From contig NZ_KQ948851.1 in the NCBI RefSeq assembly GCF_001514215.1, forward strand, positions 62,001 through 126,000: a stretch of DNA of 64,000 nt. Direction: 5' to 3'. The DNA comes from Streptomyces bungoensis. Lineage in GTDB: Bacteria > Actinomycetota > Actinomycetes > Streptomycetales > Streptomycetaceae. Shown in pieces: positions 7,951 through 16,772 of this stretch (positions are counted from its first letter, which is position 1; the number at the start of each line of letters is the position of its first letter). Below the pieces are notes generated by a model. That model worked only from the letters and a program-made list of their open reading frames with translations. It ran no database searches and was not told the origin of the DNA. Made by a program: the position numbers and the translations under genes.

Positions 7951-9203
7951 CCGACCGAAACCGCGCAGTGCTGTCCGGCCTCTCCGGGATCCGCTCCGGT
8001 CTCGAGGACCTCTACCGGGACCTGCACCGGCATCCCGAACTCGGCCTGCGGGAGCACCGCACGGCCAAGAAGGTGTCCGACGCGCTGCGGGACCTCGGGT
8101 ACGAGGTCACCGACGGTATCGGCGGGACGGGCGTGACCGGCGTGCTGGCCAACGGCGACGGACCCACCGTCATGGCCCGCGCGGACATGGACGCCCTCCC
8201 GGTACGCGAGCGGACCGGCCTGCCGTACGCCTCCACCGCGACCCTGACCGGCCCGGACGGCACCGAGCAGCCGGTCATGCACGCCTGCGGGCACGACGTG
8301 CACGTGACCGCCCTGCTCGGCTGCGCCCGGCTGCTGGCCGAGGCCCAGGACGCCTGGCGCGGCACCTTCGTGGCGCTCTTCCAGCCCTCGGAGGAGAACG
8401 GCGACGGCGCCCGCGCCATGATCGACGACGGTCTGACGACCAGGGTGCCCCGGCCCGACGTGGTCCTCGCCCAGCACGTCCTGCCCTACCCGGCCGGCTA
8501 CGTCGGCACCCGCCCGGGCCCCTTCCTGTCCGCCGCGGACAGCCTGCGCGTCACCGTCCACGGCCGAGGGGCGCACGGCTCCATGCCCCAGGCCGCGGTC
8601 GACCCCGTGGTGATGGCCGCCATGATCGTCGTACGGCTGCAGACCATCGTCTCCCGGGAACTCGCCGCCACCACCCCCGCCGTCGTCACCGTGGGCAGCA
8701 TCCGCGCCGGCAGCGGCCCCAACGTCATTCCGGACAGCGCCGTCGTCGAGCTCAACGTCCGCACCTACGACACCGCCACGCGCACCCAGGTCCTGAAGGC
8801 GATCGAACGCATCGTCCGGGCCGAGTGCGAGGCGTCCGGATCGCCGGCGGAACCCGAGTTCGAGCGGACCGCCGCCTTCCCGCCCACCGTCAATGACGAG
8901 GAGGCGACCCGGCGCGTCGCCGAGGCGTTCGCCGCCCACTTCGGCGACGACGCGCACACCATCGACCTGCAGACCGCCAGCGAGGACATGAGTGAGATCC
9001 CCGCGGCGTTCGGCGTGCCCTTCACCTACTGGGGCATCGGGGGCATCGACCCCGGCCGGTACGCCGAGGCCGCGCGGAAGGGCACCGTCGCCCAGGACGT
9101 CCCGGTCAACCACAGCCCCGCCTTCGCCCCCGTCGTCCAGCCCACCCTGGACACCGGCGTCAGCGCCCTGACGGTGGCGGCGCTGGCCTGGCTGGGCGGC
9201 TGA
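7947..9203 (+). CDS. M20 family metal-dependent amidohydrolase
   Basis: 418 residues from a GTG overlapping the TRIC stop codon. It has the M20D aminoacylase/hippuricase pattern: RDLHRHPELGLREHRTA (~24-41), metal ligands in MARADMDALPV and MHACGHDVHVTALLG (~108-122), FQPSEENGDGARAMI (~140-154), and the dimerisation-domain motif VTVHGRGAHGSMPQAAVDP (~198-216). The late HSPAF (~393) supplies the last metal ligand. The family hydrolyses N-acyl amino acids or indole-acetyl amides in the cytoplasm; the substrate cannot be told from sequence. It is the second gene of a two-gene operon and ends at a strong terminator. Confidence 0.9.
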   Translation: MTDRNRAVLSGLSGIRSGLEDLYRDLHRHPELGLREHRTAKKVSDALRDLGYEVTDGIGGTGVTGVLANGDGPTVMARADMDALPVRERTGLPYASTATLTGPDGTEQPVMHACGHDVHVTALLGCARLLAEAQDAWRGTFVALFQPSEENGDGARAMIDDGLTTRVPRPDVVLAQHVLPYPAGYVGTRPGPFLSAADSLRVTVHGRGAHGSMPQAAVDPVVMAAMIVVRLQTIVSRELAATTPAVVTVGSIRAGSGPNVIPDSAVVELNVRTYDTATRTQVLKAIERIVRAECEASGSPAEPEFERTAAFPPTVNDEEATRRVAEAFAAHFGDDAHTIDLQTASEDMSEIPAAFGVPFTYWGIGGIDPGRYAEAARKGTVAQDVPVNHSPAFAPVVQPTLDTGVSALTVAALAWLGG

Positions 9204-9213
9204 GACCGAAAAA

Positions 9214-9260
9214 GGCCGGCGGCCGGACCCGATCCGCGGACCAGGGCCCGGCCGCCGGCC
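9214..9260. terminator. Terminator between convergent amidohydrolase and dps
   Basis: Perfect 13-bp inverted repeat (GGCCGGCGGCCGG / CCGGCCGCCGGCC) with a 21-base loop, preceded by GAAAAA on the + strand. It lies between the stop at 9203 (+) and the stop at 9283 (-), so it can serve both directions. Confidence 0.85.
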
Positions 9261-9282
9261 GGTGGCGTGGAGCGGGGGCCGT

Positions 9283-9846
9283 TCAGCCCAGTTCGGCTCC
9301 CTTGGCCGCGGCCTCCTTCTCCGTGTGGGACCGGCCGGTGGCGAGGGTGCCGCCCGAGCTCTCCAGGTGCGCCCGGACGAACCACTGGAACTGCTCCAGG
9401 TCGCGCAGTTGCCCGATGAGCAGGTCCTCGGTGGCGGGGTCGATGTCCCCGGCCTCCTTGACCGCGGCCCGGACACCCTCGATCACTCCGGTGTAGACCA
9501 GGTCGAGCGCGCCGAGATGGGCGATCGCGTCGGCCCGGCCGATGGAGTAGTCGTCCCAGGTGCGCTCGGCGACGAGCACTCCCGGGGTGCCCTGGGCGAC
9601 ACCGCCGAGTGCGGCGATGCGCTCGGCCACGTCGTCGGCCATCTCCCGGACCCGGTCCACCTGCGGGTCGATCATCTCGTGCACGGCGATGAAGTGCGGC
9701 CCGACCACGTTCCAGTGCACGTGCTTCAGGGTCAGATGGAGATCGTTGAGTGCGTGCAGGCGCAGCCGGAGCGTGCCGATCAGCCGGCCGGCCGCCTCGC
9801 GCTCGATGCCGGGGACCGTGTACTTCGGGGTCAGATCCTGCGTCAT
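9283..9846 (-). CDS. dps: Dps family ferritin-like DNA protection protein
   Basis: 187 residues. The helical Dps core includes the ferroxidase-site signatures LKHVHWNVVGPHFIAVHEMID (~40-60) and MADDVAERIAALGG (~68-81); the E-x-FQWF-x-RAHLE helix comes late (~150-160). Dps forms dodecamers that oxidise and store iron and protect DNA in stationary phase or oxidative stress. In Streptomyces, dps genes are often SigB-controlled, which fits the STAS and anti-sigma genes immediately upstream; I did not find an unambiguous SigB promoter. The ATG is preceded by GAGGTGAG. Confidence 0.93.
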   Translation of the reverse strand: MTQDLTPKYTVPGIEREAAGRLIGTLRLRLHALNDLHLTLKHVHWNVVGPHFIAVHEMIDPQVDRVREMADDVAERIAALGGVAQGTPGVLVAERTWDDYSIGRADAIAHLGALDLVYTGVIEGVRAAVKEAGDIDPATEDLLIGQLRDLEQFQWFVRAHLESSGGTLATGRSHTEKEAAAKGAELG

Positions 9847-9940
9847 GGCTCACCTCGGTGTTGCCTCGGGGGGTAGCTGCACCCTCCCGGTTGCCCAGGT
9901 TCGGCCAGGTCAGACATGTCCGACGGACCCGCTGCGTGGG

Positions 9941-10309
9941 TCAGTCGCCGCCCAGGGCGTCGACCGCCTCCTGCACGCTGGGGTGCAGGACGAAGATCTG
10001 GTCGAGTCCCGCCACGCGGAAGAGCTGGGACATGGCGGGGCTGAGCCCGCCCACCGAGAAGGACGAGCCCATGGCCTGGGCGCGGTGGAAGGCCGTGATG
10101 ATCACGGTGATGCCCGTGGAGTCGCAGTAGTCCAGTCCCGACAGGTCGGCGACGATTCCCGGGCCGCCGGGAGTGCGCAGCAGGTCCTCGACGGCCTGCC
10201 GCAGGTCGGGACCCGTGTAGTGGTCCAGCTCTCCGGCCAGGCGCAGCACCACGGGCCCCGCCGGGCTCGGATGCGTGCTGATGGCCAGAGCGCCGTCTGT
10301 CTCGTTCAC
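9941..10309 (-). CDS. STAS-domain anti-sigma factor antagonist
   Basis: 122 residues from a GTG at 10309 with AGGAGACC upstream. The STAS fold is clear: VVLRLAGELDHYTGPDLRQAV (~20-40), then IVADLSGLDYCDSTGITVII, where the DST serine is the phosphorylation site used in partner switching. In this family an RsbW-like kinase phosphorylates the protein; dephosphorylation lets it bind the anti-sigma factor and free an alternative sigma. It is divergent from the large hybrid phosphatase/kinase gene at 10608, a likely partner. The 298-bp gap between them (10310-10607) holds the promoters; nothing else could be assigned there. Confidence 0.9.
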   Translation of the reverse strand: MNETDGALAISTHPSPAGPVVLRLAGELDHYTGPDLRQAVEDLLRTPGGPGIVADLSGLDYCDSTGITVIITAFHRAQAMGSSFSVGGLSPAMSQLFRVAGLDQIFVLHPSVQEAVDALGGD

Positions 10310-10607
10310 CAGGTCTCCTGTGGGGCGAGTCGAAAAACGACCGGGGCGGCGGATCGTGTTCCGGCAGTCCTCGTGAGCGGGGCGCACGCCCTCTCCGACC
10401 CGCGCACCTGCCGTGCGCCACCCGCGCGGGTTTCCCCGCCCGCCGGGATTATCCTACGGGGTCGCGATTGCTCGCCTTGTCGAGCGGACGGCGTCCGCCG
10501 GCGTCGGGCGGCGGTTCGGGGGCAGACGGCAAAGGCACGCGGACGGCCGCGTGCGCGTTGGGCACGGGAGCGGCCTCGGGGCGGGCCGGCACGAGGAGAC
10601 GGGTGTC

Positions 10608-13600
10608 GTGGTGGAGCGTAGGGACGAGTCCGGCCACCGGCCGACGGCGGCCGACGGCGACGTGTTCGCCGCCGACCGCGAGGTGGGTGCGGACCTCGCC
10701 GCGGTGGACTGGGCGGCCACCCCCCTCGGTCCGCCGCGGGACTGGCCGCAGAGCCTGCAGACGGCCGTCAGCATCCTGCTGTCCTCCCGGTTCCCCATGT
10801 GGATGGCCTGGGGCGAGCAGCTGACCTTCTTCTGCAACGCCGCGTACCGGCGTGACACGCTCGGCCGCAAGTACCCGTGGGCGCTGGGGCGTCCCGCGAA
10901 CGTGGTGTGGGCGGAGGCCTGGGAGGACGCCGGCCCCCGCATAGAGACCGTGCTCGGTACGGGCGAGGCCACCTGGGACGAGGGGCTGCTGCTGTTCCTG
11001 GAGCGGGCCGGCTACCGGGAGGAGACCTACCACACCTTCTCCTACAGCCCGCTGCGCGACGACGCCGGTGACGTGGTGGGCATCCTGTGCGTGGTCAGCG
11101 AGGACACCGAGCGGGTGATCGGCGACCGGCGGATGGCCACGCTGCGGGACCTGGGTTCGGACCCGAGCGTGATCCGTACCGAGCGGGAGGTGCTGGCCTT
11201 CACCGACCGGCAGCTGGCCGGCAACCGGCGGGACCTGCCCTTCACCCTGACCTACCTGTTCGACGGCGACACCGCCCGGCTGGCCGGTGCGACCGGCATC
11301 ACCGCGGACCATCCGGCCGCACCGGCCGTGCTCGCCGTCGACGACCCCGGCGCCGTGTGGCCCGCCGCCGCTCTGGCCCGCGGTGAGACGGCCCTGGTCC
11401 CGCTGGCCGGCGGTGTCTTCGCCGGCCTGCCCGCCGGCGACTGGCCCGAACCGCCCGTGCAGGCCCTCGTGGTCCCGCTGCCGCAGCAGGGGAGCGCCCC
11501 CTACGGCTTCCTGGTGGCCGCGCTCAACCGCTACCGCGTGCTGGACGGCGGCTACCGGGGGTTCGTCGAGCTGGCGGCGGGGCACATCGCCTCCGGCATC
11601 GGCAGGGCCCGGAGCTACCAGGCGCAGCAGCGGCGGGCCGAGGAACTGGCCGAACTGGACCGGGCCAAGACCACCTTCTTCTCCAACATCAGCCACGAGT
11701 TCCGGACCCCGCTGACCCTGATCATGGGGCCCGTCGAGGAACTGCGCACCCGGTTCCCCGACGGACGGGAGCCGGTGCGGCGGGAACTCGACCTCATCCA
11801 CCGCAACGTGCTGCGCCTGGGCAAGCTGGTCAACACGCTGCTGGACTTCTCCCGCATCGAGGCCGGCCGCGTGCAGGCCCGCTACGAGCCGGTCGACCTG
11901 GCCGGGGTCACCGCGGAGCTGGCCAGCGTCTTCCGCTCGGCCGTGGAGCGGGCCGGACTCGCCTTCGAGGTGGACTGCCCGCCCCTGGACGAGCCGGTGT
12001 ACGTCGACCGCGGCATGTGGGAGAAGGTCGTCCTCAACCTGCTGTCCAACGCGCTGAAGTTCACCTTCGACGGTGCGGTCCGCGTCGGCGTCCACCGGGC
12101 GGGCACGCACGCGGTGGTCACCGTCGCCGACACCGGGACCGGTGTGCCGGCGGCGGAGATGCCCCGGCTGTTCGAGCGGTTCCACCGCATCGAGAACGGC
12201 CGCGCCCGCTCCAACGAAGGCAGCGGCATCGGGCTGGCCCTGGTGCAGGAACTCGTCGCGCTGCACGGCGGCGCGATCACCGCCGAGAGCACCGAGGGCG
12301 AAGGCACCACCTTCACCATCCGGTTGCCGTTCGGGGCCGGTCACCTGCCTGCCGAGGCCGTGGCGCCCGAGGCGGGCCGCACCGCGGCTCACGCCGGCGC
12401 CGACCCCTACGTCCAGGAGGCCCTGCGCTGGCTGCCGGCCGGTGACACCGGCACCACCGCCGACGACACGGCGGTGCGGACCGGGGCGGGCGGCGGCGCG
12501 TCCGGCGCGGGAGCGGCCGCCGGCGCCCGGGTGCTGGTGGCCGACGACAACGCCGACATGCGCGAGTACCTCACGCGCATGCTGGCCGGGGCGGGATACG
12601 ACGTCACGACCGTGAACGACGGTGTCGAAGCCCTCCACTCCGTCCGCCGCGACACCCCGGACCTCGTCGTCAGCGACGTGATGATGCCCCGCCTCGACGG
12701 ACTGGAGCTGGTGGCCCGGCTGCGCGGTGACCCCCGTACGGCCTCGGTGCCCGTGCTGCTGCTGTCGGCGCGGGCCGGGCAGGAGGACTCGATCGAGGGC
12801 CTGCGGGCCGGCGCCGACGACTACCTGGTCAAGCCCTTCGCCGCCGCGGAACTGCTGGCCCGCGTGCGCGCGAACGTCGAACTGGCCCGGCTGCGCAGCC
12901 ATCACGCACGCTGGCGGACCGCGCTCATCGACTCCCTCCAGGAGGCGTTCTTCGTCTGCGACGAGTCCGGGGCCGTCCTGGAGATCAACGCGGCCTTCAC
13001 CGACATCCTCGGCTACGGCCCCGAGGACCTGCCGTACGCGCCGGTCCAGCCCTGGTGGCCGGACGCCGCCACCGACCCCGAGGCGCACCGCCGGGTCGGT
13101 GACGCCTTCGCCGACCTGCTGGTGCGGGGGCAGGGCTCGTACACCATCCCGGTCACCCACCGCGACGGCCATCGCCTGTGGGTGGCCGTCACCTACAACA
13201 AGGCCCAGGACCCCGACACCGGACGCGAGGTGACCGTCGGCACCTTCCGCGACGTCACCGCCGAGCACTACGCCGTCCAGCGCGAGACGGCGCTCGCCGC
13301 GCTGCACACGTCCCTGTCCCGGGCCGCCAGCCTGCCCGAGGCGCTGTCCGGTGCCCTGGCCGAGCTGAGCACCCTGTGGCGGGCGCGGAACGTGGTGGCC
13401 GCCCTCTTCACCCGCGGTGACGTGCCCGCCCTCACCACCACGGCACCGGACCTGCGGTGGGAGGACCTGCCCGCGCGGCGCCGGGAGGCGATCACCGGAC
13501 TGCGCGACCGGGCACCGCTCACCCCGGTCGCCGAGGACAGCGGCGCCGGTGTCCTGCTGGAACACCCCGACGGCCCGCTGGCCGTGTGGATCGACCTGGG

Positions 13601-14780
13601 CGAGAACCGGCCGTTCACCTCCGAGGACCAGTTCCTGCTCTCGCTGCTCGCCGGGCACCTCGCGCAGGGCCTGGTCCGGGCGCACCAGATCGACCAGCAG
13701 CGGGAGACCGCCATCGCGCTGCAGCGCGCCATCCTGGGCCCGGCCCGCCTCCCCGAGGGCTTCGCCGTGCGTTACGAGCCCGCCACCCGCCCGCTGGAGG
13801 TGGGGGGCGACTGGTACGACACCGTCGCCCTGCCGGACGGGCGGATCGGCATCGTCGTGGGCGACTGCGTCGGACGGGGCCTGGAGGCGGCCAGCGTCAT
13901 GGGGCAACTGCGCAGCGCCTGCCGCGCGCTGATGCTGCAGGACCCCGGCCCGGCCCGGACGCTGACGGCACTCGACCAGTTCGCCGCGAGCGTCCCCGGC
14001 GCGCTGTGCACCACCGTGTTCTGCGGTGTCCTCGACCCCGGCACCGGCGAGCTGACCTACTCCAGCGCCGGGCACCCGCCGGGCATCCTCGCGCATCCCG
14101 ACGGCACCACCCGGCTGCTGGACGAGGGGCGCTCGCTCCCGCTGGCGGTACGGCCCGGCAGGGAGCGCCCGCAGGCCGCGTGCGTCCTGCCCGCGCGGTC
14201 GACGCTGCTGCTGTACACCGACGGGCTCGTCGAACGCCGCCGGCGCCCGCTCAGCGCCGGGATCGACGAGGCCGGCAACGCCGTGCAGGAGGGCCGCGAC
14301 GCGCCCGTCGACGACCTCGCCACCCAGGTGATGACGCGGCTCGCCCCGGCCGGCGGCTACGACGACGACGTGGCGCTGCTGCTCTACCGCCACCCGGCGC
14401 CGCTGGAGATGTCCTTCCCGGCCGAGTCCGCCCAGCTCGCGGCGGTCCGCAAGGCGCTGCGCGGCTGGCTCGCCCAGTGCGATCTGCCGCCGGACACCGT
14501 GCAGAACATCCTCGTCGCCGCCGGGGAGGCGTGCGCCAACGCGATCGAGCACGGCCACCGGTACGCCCCGGGCGGCGGCGTGCGGCTGCGCGCCGAGGCC
14601 CTCGTGAACAGCCTGCGCCTGACGATCGCCGACAGCGGCCGGTGGAAGACCCCCCAGCCGGAGCTCAACACCCACCGCGGCCGGGGCGTGGCCCTCATGC
14701 GGGCCATGATGCAGCAGGTCACCATCACTCCCGGCCCCACCGGAACCACCGTCGACATGCAGATGAGGATCGCCCGATGA
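10608..14780 (+). CDS. Hybrid histidine kinase / receiver / PAS-GAF-PP2C phosphatase / RsbW-like protein
   Basis: About 1390 residues from a GTG at 10608 (GAGGAG ten bases upstream). Domains in order: PAS-like sensor (~30-170), GAF-like (~180-340), HisKA with SNISHEFRTPLTLIMGP (His ~363), HATPase with NLLSNALKFTF and GSGIGLALV, a receiver (~640-755; VADDNADMREY, phospho-Asp in SDVMMPRLDG near 689, LVKPF), a second PAS (~768-888), GAF (~895-1030), a SpoIIE/PP2C phosphatase (~1040-1260; VGGDWYDTV, VGDCVGRGLEAA, SSAGHPPG) and an RsbW-type ATPase (~1265-1385; AAGEACANAIEHGH). It thus joins a phosphorelay input to both the phosphatase and kinase of a partner switch. It overlaps (ATGA) the STAS gene at 14777, its probable substrate. 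Cytoplasmic; no membrane helices seen. Confidence 0.93.
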   Translation: MVERRDESGHRPTAADGDVFAADREVGADLAAVDWAATPLGPPRDWPQSLQTAVSILLSSRFPMWMAWGEQLTFFCNAAYRRDTLGRKYPWALGRPANVVWAEAWEDAGPRIETVLGTGEATWDEGLLLFLERAGYREETYHTFSYSPLRDDAGDVVGILCVVSEDTERVIGDRRMATLRDLGSDPSVIRTEREVLAFTDRQLAGNRRDLPFTLTYLFDGDTARLAGATGITADHPAAPAVLAVDDPGAVWPAAALARGETALVPLAGGVFAGLPAGDWPEPPVQALVVPLPQQGSAPYGFLVAALNRYRVLDGGYRGFVELAAGHIASGIGRARSYQAQQRRAEELAELDRAKTTFFSNISHEFRTPLTLIMGPVEELRTRFPDGREPVRRELDLIHRNVLRLGKLVNTLLDFSRIEAGRVQARYEPVDLAGVTAELASVFRSAVERAGLAFEVDCPPLDEPVYVDRGMWEKVVLNLLSNALKFTFDGAVRVGVHRAGTHAVVTVADTGTGVPAAEMPRLFERFHRIENGRARSNEGSGIGLALVQELVALHGGAITAESTEGEGTTFTIRLPFGAGHLPAEAVAPEAGRTAAHAGADPYVQEALRWLPAGDTGTTADDTAVRTGAGGGASGAGAAAGARVLVADDNADMREYLTRMLAGAGYDVTTVNDGVEALHSVRRDTPDLVVSDVMMPRLDGLELVARLRGDPRTASVPVLLLSARAGQEDSIEGLRAGADDYLVKPFAAAELLARVRANVELARLRSHHARWRTALIDSLQEAFFVCDESGAVLEINAAFTDILGYGPEDLPYAPVQPWWPDAATDPEAHRRVGDAFADLLVRGQGSYTIPVTHRDGHRLWVAVTYNKAQDPDTGREVTVGTFRDVTAEHYAVQRETALAALHTSLSRAASLPEALSGALAELSTLWRARNVVAALFTRGDVPALTTTAPDLRWEDLPARRREAITGLRDRAPLTPVAEDSGAGVLLEHPDGPLAVWIDLGENRPFTSEDQFLLSLLAGHLAQGLVRAHQIDQQRETAIALQRAILGPARLPEGFAVRYEPATRPLEVGGDWYDTVALPDGRIGIVVGDCVGRGLEAASVMGQLRSACRALMLQDPGPARTLTALDQFAASVPGALCTTVFCGVLDPGTGELTYSSAGHPPGILAHPDGTTRLLDEGRSLPLAVRPGRERPQAACVLPARSTLLLYTDGLVERRRRPLSAGIDEAGNAVQEGRDAPVDDLATQVMTRLAPAGGYDDDVALLLYRHPAPLEMSFPAESAQLAAVRKALRGWLAQCDLPPDTVQNILVAAGEACANAIEHGHRYAPGGGVRLRAEALVNSLRLTIADSGRWKTPQPELNTHRGRGVALMRAMMQQVTITPGPTGTTVDMQMRIAR

Positions 14781-15097
14781 CCACCCCGCTCACCCTCACC
14801 CCAGGCCGGCGCCCGGACGGCACCGCCCGGCTCACGGTCGGCGGCGAGATCGACATGAGCAACGCCGGCTCCCTGGCCGACGCCCTCGACGGTGGTTCGG
14901 GCCCCCTCCTCCTCGACCTGACGGCCGTGGAGTACCTCGACAGCGCCGGTCTGAGCGTGCTGTTCGCCCACGCCGACCGGCTGGAGATCATCGCCACGCC
15001 GCTGCTGGAGCCCGTCCTCACCGTCTCGGGCCTCGCCCAGCTGGCCATCGTCCGCGGCCTCGGCACCGACGGCGAGCGGCCGCCCGGCCCGGTGTGA
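14777..15097 (+). CDS. STAS-domain anti-sigma factor antagonist coupled to hybrid kinase
   Basis: 106 residues; ATG overlaps the stop of the large sensor gene. STAS features: ARLTVGGEIDMSNAGSLADAL (~17-37) and LLDLTAVEYLDSAGLSVLFAHA, with the phospho-serine in LDSAG. Translational coupling strongly suggests it is the direct substrate of the RsbW-like kinase and PP2C domains of the upstream protein. A short STAS-only protein of this size is typical of RsbV/BldG-type antagonists. Confidence 0.9.
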   Translation: MTTPLTLTPGRRPDGTARLTVGGEIDMSNAGSLADALDGGSGPLLLDLTAVEYLDSAGLSVLFAHADRLEIIATPLLEPVLTVSGLAQLAIVRGLGTDGERPPGPV

Positions 15098-15156
15098 CAC
15101 GGGGGGTTTCCGACATCCCCGGGGGTGCGCCGGTGCGCGCGGCCCGCCGGGATCGC

Positions 15157-15816
15157 TCAGGGCGCCGTCGGGGCGCCGAGGTGGGCCGGTACCGTCAGGT
15201 CCGCCGCCGTGGCGGCCCGGATCTCCTCGACGGTGACCCCCGGGGCGGTCTCGGCCAGGACGAAGCCGTCCGCGGTGACGTCGACGACCGCGAGGTCGGT
15301 GATCACCCGCTGGACGACGGCCCGGCCGGTGAGCGGCAGGGTGCACGAGGACACCAGTTTGGGGCTGCCGTCCTTGGCGGTGTGCTCCATGAGGACGACG
15401 ACCCGGCCGGCGCCGTGCACGAGGTCCATGGCGCCGCCCATGCCCTTGACCATCTTGCCGGGGATCATCCAGTTGGCGAGGTCGCCGGCGGAGGAGACCT
15501 GCATGGCGCCCAGCACGGCGGTGTCGATGTGGCCGCCGCGGATCATCCCGAAGGACAGGGCGGAGTCGAAGAACGCGGCGCCGGGCAGCGTGGTGACGGT
15601 CTCCTTGCCGGCGTTGACGAGGTCGGCGTCGAGCTCGTCCTCGGTCGGGTAGGGGCCCACGCCCAGGATGCCGTTCTCGGACTGCAGGACCACCTCGACG
15701 CCGGGCGGCAGGTGGTTGGGGATCAGGGTGGGCAGACCGATGCCCAGGTTGACGTAGCTGCCGTCGGCGAGTTCGCGGGCGGCCCGGGCCGCCATCTGCT
15801 CACGGGTGTACGGCAT
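15157..15816 (-). CDS. 3-oxoacid (succinyl-CoA:acetoacetate) CoA-transferase subunit B
   Basis: 219 residues. Family signatures are [16 protein letters not shown] (~20-36), the catalytic-glutamate motif [14 protein letters not shown] (Glu ~47) and [20 protein letters not shown] (~94-113). With subunit A, encoded just upstream with a 17-bp overlap, it transfers CoA to acetoacetate (ScoAB type) or to 3-oxoadipate (PcaIJ type). The neighbouring 3-hydroxybutyrate dehydrogenase and PHB depolymerase favour acetoacetate. Cytoplasmic heterotetramer in this family. Confidence 0.92.
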   Translation of the reverse strand: MPYTREQMAARAARELADGSYVNLGIGLPTLIPNHLPPGVEVVLQSENGILGVGPYPTEDELDADLVNAGKETVTTLPGAAFFDSALSFGMIRGGHIDTAVLGAMQVSSAGDLANWMIPGKMVKGMGGAMDLVHGAGRVVVLMEHTAKDGSPKLVSSCTLPLTGRAVVQRVITDLAVVDVTADGFVLAETAPGVTVEEIRAATAADLTVPAHLGAPTAP

Positions 15817-16594
15817 GTCGGGCGCCGCCTTCCTGTCGAACGGTACGGCGCTCGATGCGCCGCTCGGCCGCGGGGTCGCCGGGGGTCACGCGCACCACGC
15901 GCTGCACGAAGACGCCGGGCAGGTGGACCTCGTCGGGGTCCAGCTCGCCGGGTTCGACGAGGTGGTCCACCTCGGCGACGGTGATCCGGCCCGCCATGGC
16001 GGCCAGCGGGTTGAAGTTGCGGGCGGAGGAGCGGAAGACGAGGTTCCCGTGCCGGTCGCCGATGGTCGCGCGGACCAGCGCGAAGTCGGTCGTGATGCCG
16101 TGTTCGAGCAGGTAAGGGCGTCCGTCGAACTCCCGGGTCTCCTTGGCGGGCGAGGCCACGGCGACCGAACCGTCGGCCGCGTGGCGCCAGGGCAGTCCGC
16201 CCTCGCCGACCTGGGTGCCGGTGCCCGCCGGGGTGTAGAAGGCGGGGATGCCGGCGCCCCCGGCCCGCAGCCGCTCGGCCAGGGTCCCCTGCGGCACGAG
16301 CTCGACCTCCAGCTCCCCGCTCAGGTACCGGCGGGCGAACTCCTTGTTCTCCCCGACGTACGAGCTCGTCATGCGGGAGATCTGCCCGGCGGCGAGCAGC
16401 AGCCCGAGGCCCCAGTCGTCGACGCCGCAGTTGTTCGAGACGATCCTCAGGCCGTCCACCCCGCGCTGCCGGAGGGCGTCGATCAGCGTGCCCGGTATGC
16501 CGCACAGCCCGAAGCCGCCGACCGCGAGCGAGGCCCCCTCGGGGATGTCGGCCACCGCCTCCGCCGCGCTCGCGACTGTCTTGTCCAGACCCAT
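15800..16594 (-). CDS. 3-oxoacid CoA-transferase subunit A
   Basis: 264 residues. The N-terminal CoA-binding pattern is [19 protein letters not shown] (~22-41). [20 protein letters not shown] (~51-71) and [20 protein letters not shown] (~79-98) are also typical of the A subunit. It overlaps subunit B by 17 bp, implying coupling. The C-terminal ~20 residues ([14 protein letters not shown]) extend beyond the usual end at about residue 240. The start codon is well supported by conservation of [14 protein letters not shown]. Confidence 0.92.
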   Translation of the reverse strand: MGLDKTVASAAEAVADIPEGASLAVGGFGLCGIPGTLIDALRQRGVDGLRIVSNNCGVDDWGLGLLLAAGQISRMTSSYVGENKEFARRYLSGELEVELVPQGTLAERLRAGGAGIPAFYTPAGTGTQVGEGGLPWRHAADGSVAVASPAKETREFDGRPYLLEHGITTDFALVRATIGDRHGNLVFRSSARNFNPLAAMAGRITVAEVDHLVEPGELDPDEVHLPGVFVQRVVRVTPGDPAAERRIERRTVRQEGGARHAVHP

Positions 16595-16717
16595 ACGGTC
16601 CCTTCCCTCGGGCAGCCGGGATGACGTTGCTGGTCAGAGCCGGTGCCAGTACTACGGACGGGCAGCGAGCCTAGGCAGGCGGAACAGGCGCGACCATGGG
16701 TGCCGCCCACACATCAA

Positions 16718-16753
16718 CCTCCGGGGAGATGGTGGTGACCACCTCCCCGGAGG
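16718..16753. terminator. Terminator after PHB depolymerase gene
   Basis: Inverted repeat CCTCCGGGGAG / CTCCCCGGAGG (11 bp), extended inward by GGTGG/CCACC with a two-base bulge. It lies just downstream of the minus-strand stop at 16773 and separates it from the CoA-transferase genes, which therefore probably have their own promoter in 16595-16717. Confidence 0.8.
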
Positions 16754-16772
16754 GGCTGCGACGGCGAGGCGG

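Noticed and set aside
10449..14675. A 1408-codon open frame antisense to the hybrid kinase gene
   Set aside because: It mirrors the real gene in the opposite strand; its translation has low-complexity Gly/Arg/Gln composition and no domains. Typical shadow frame in high-GC DNA.
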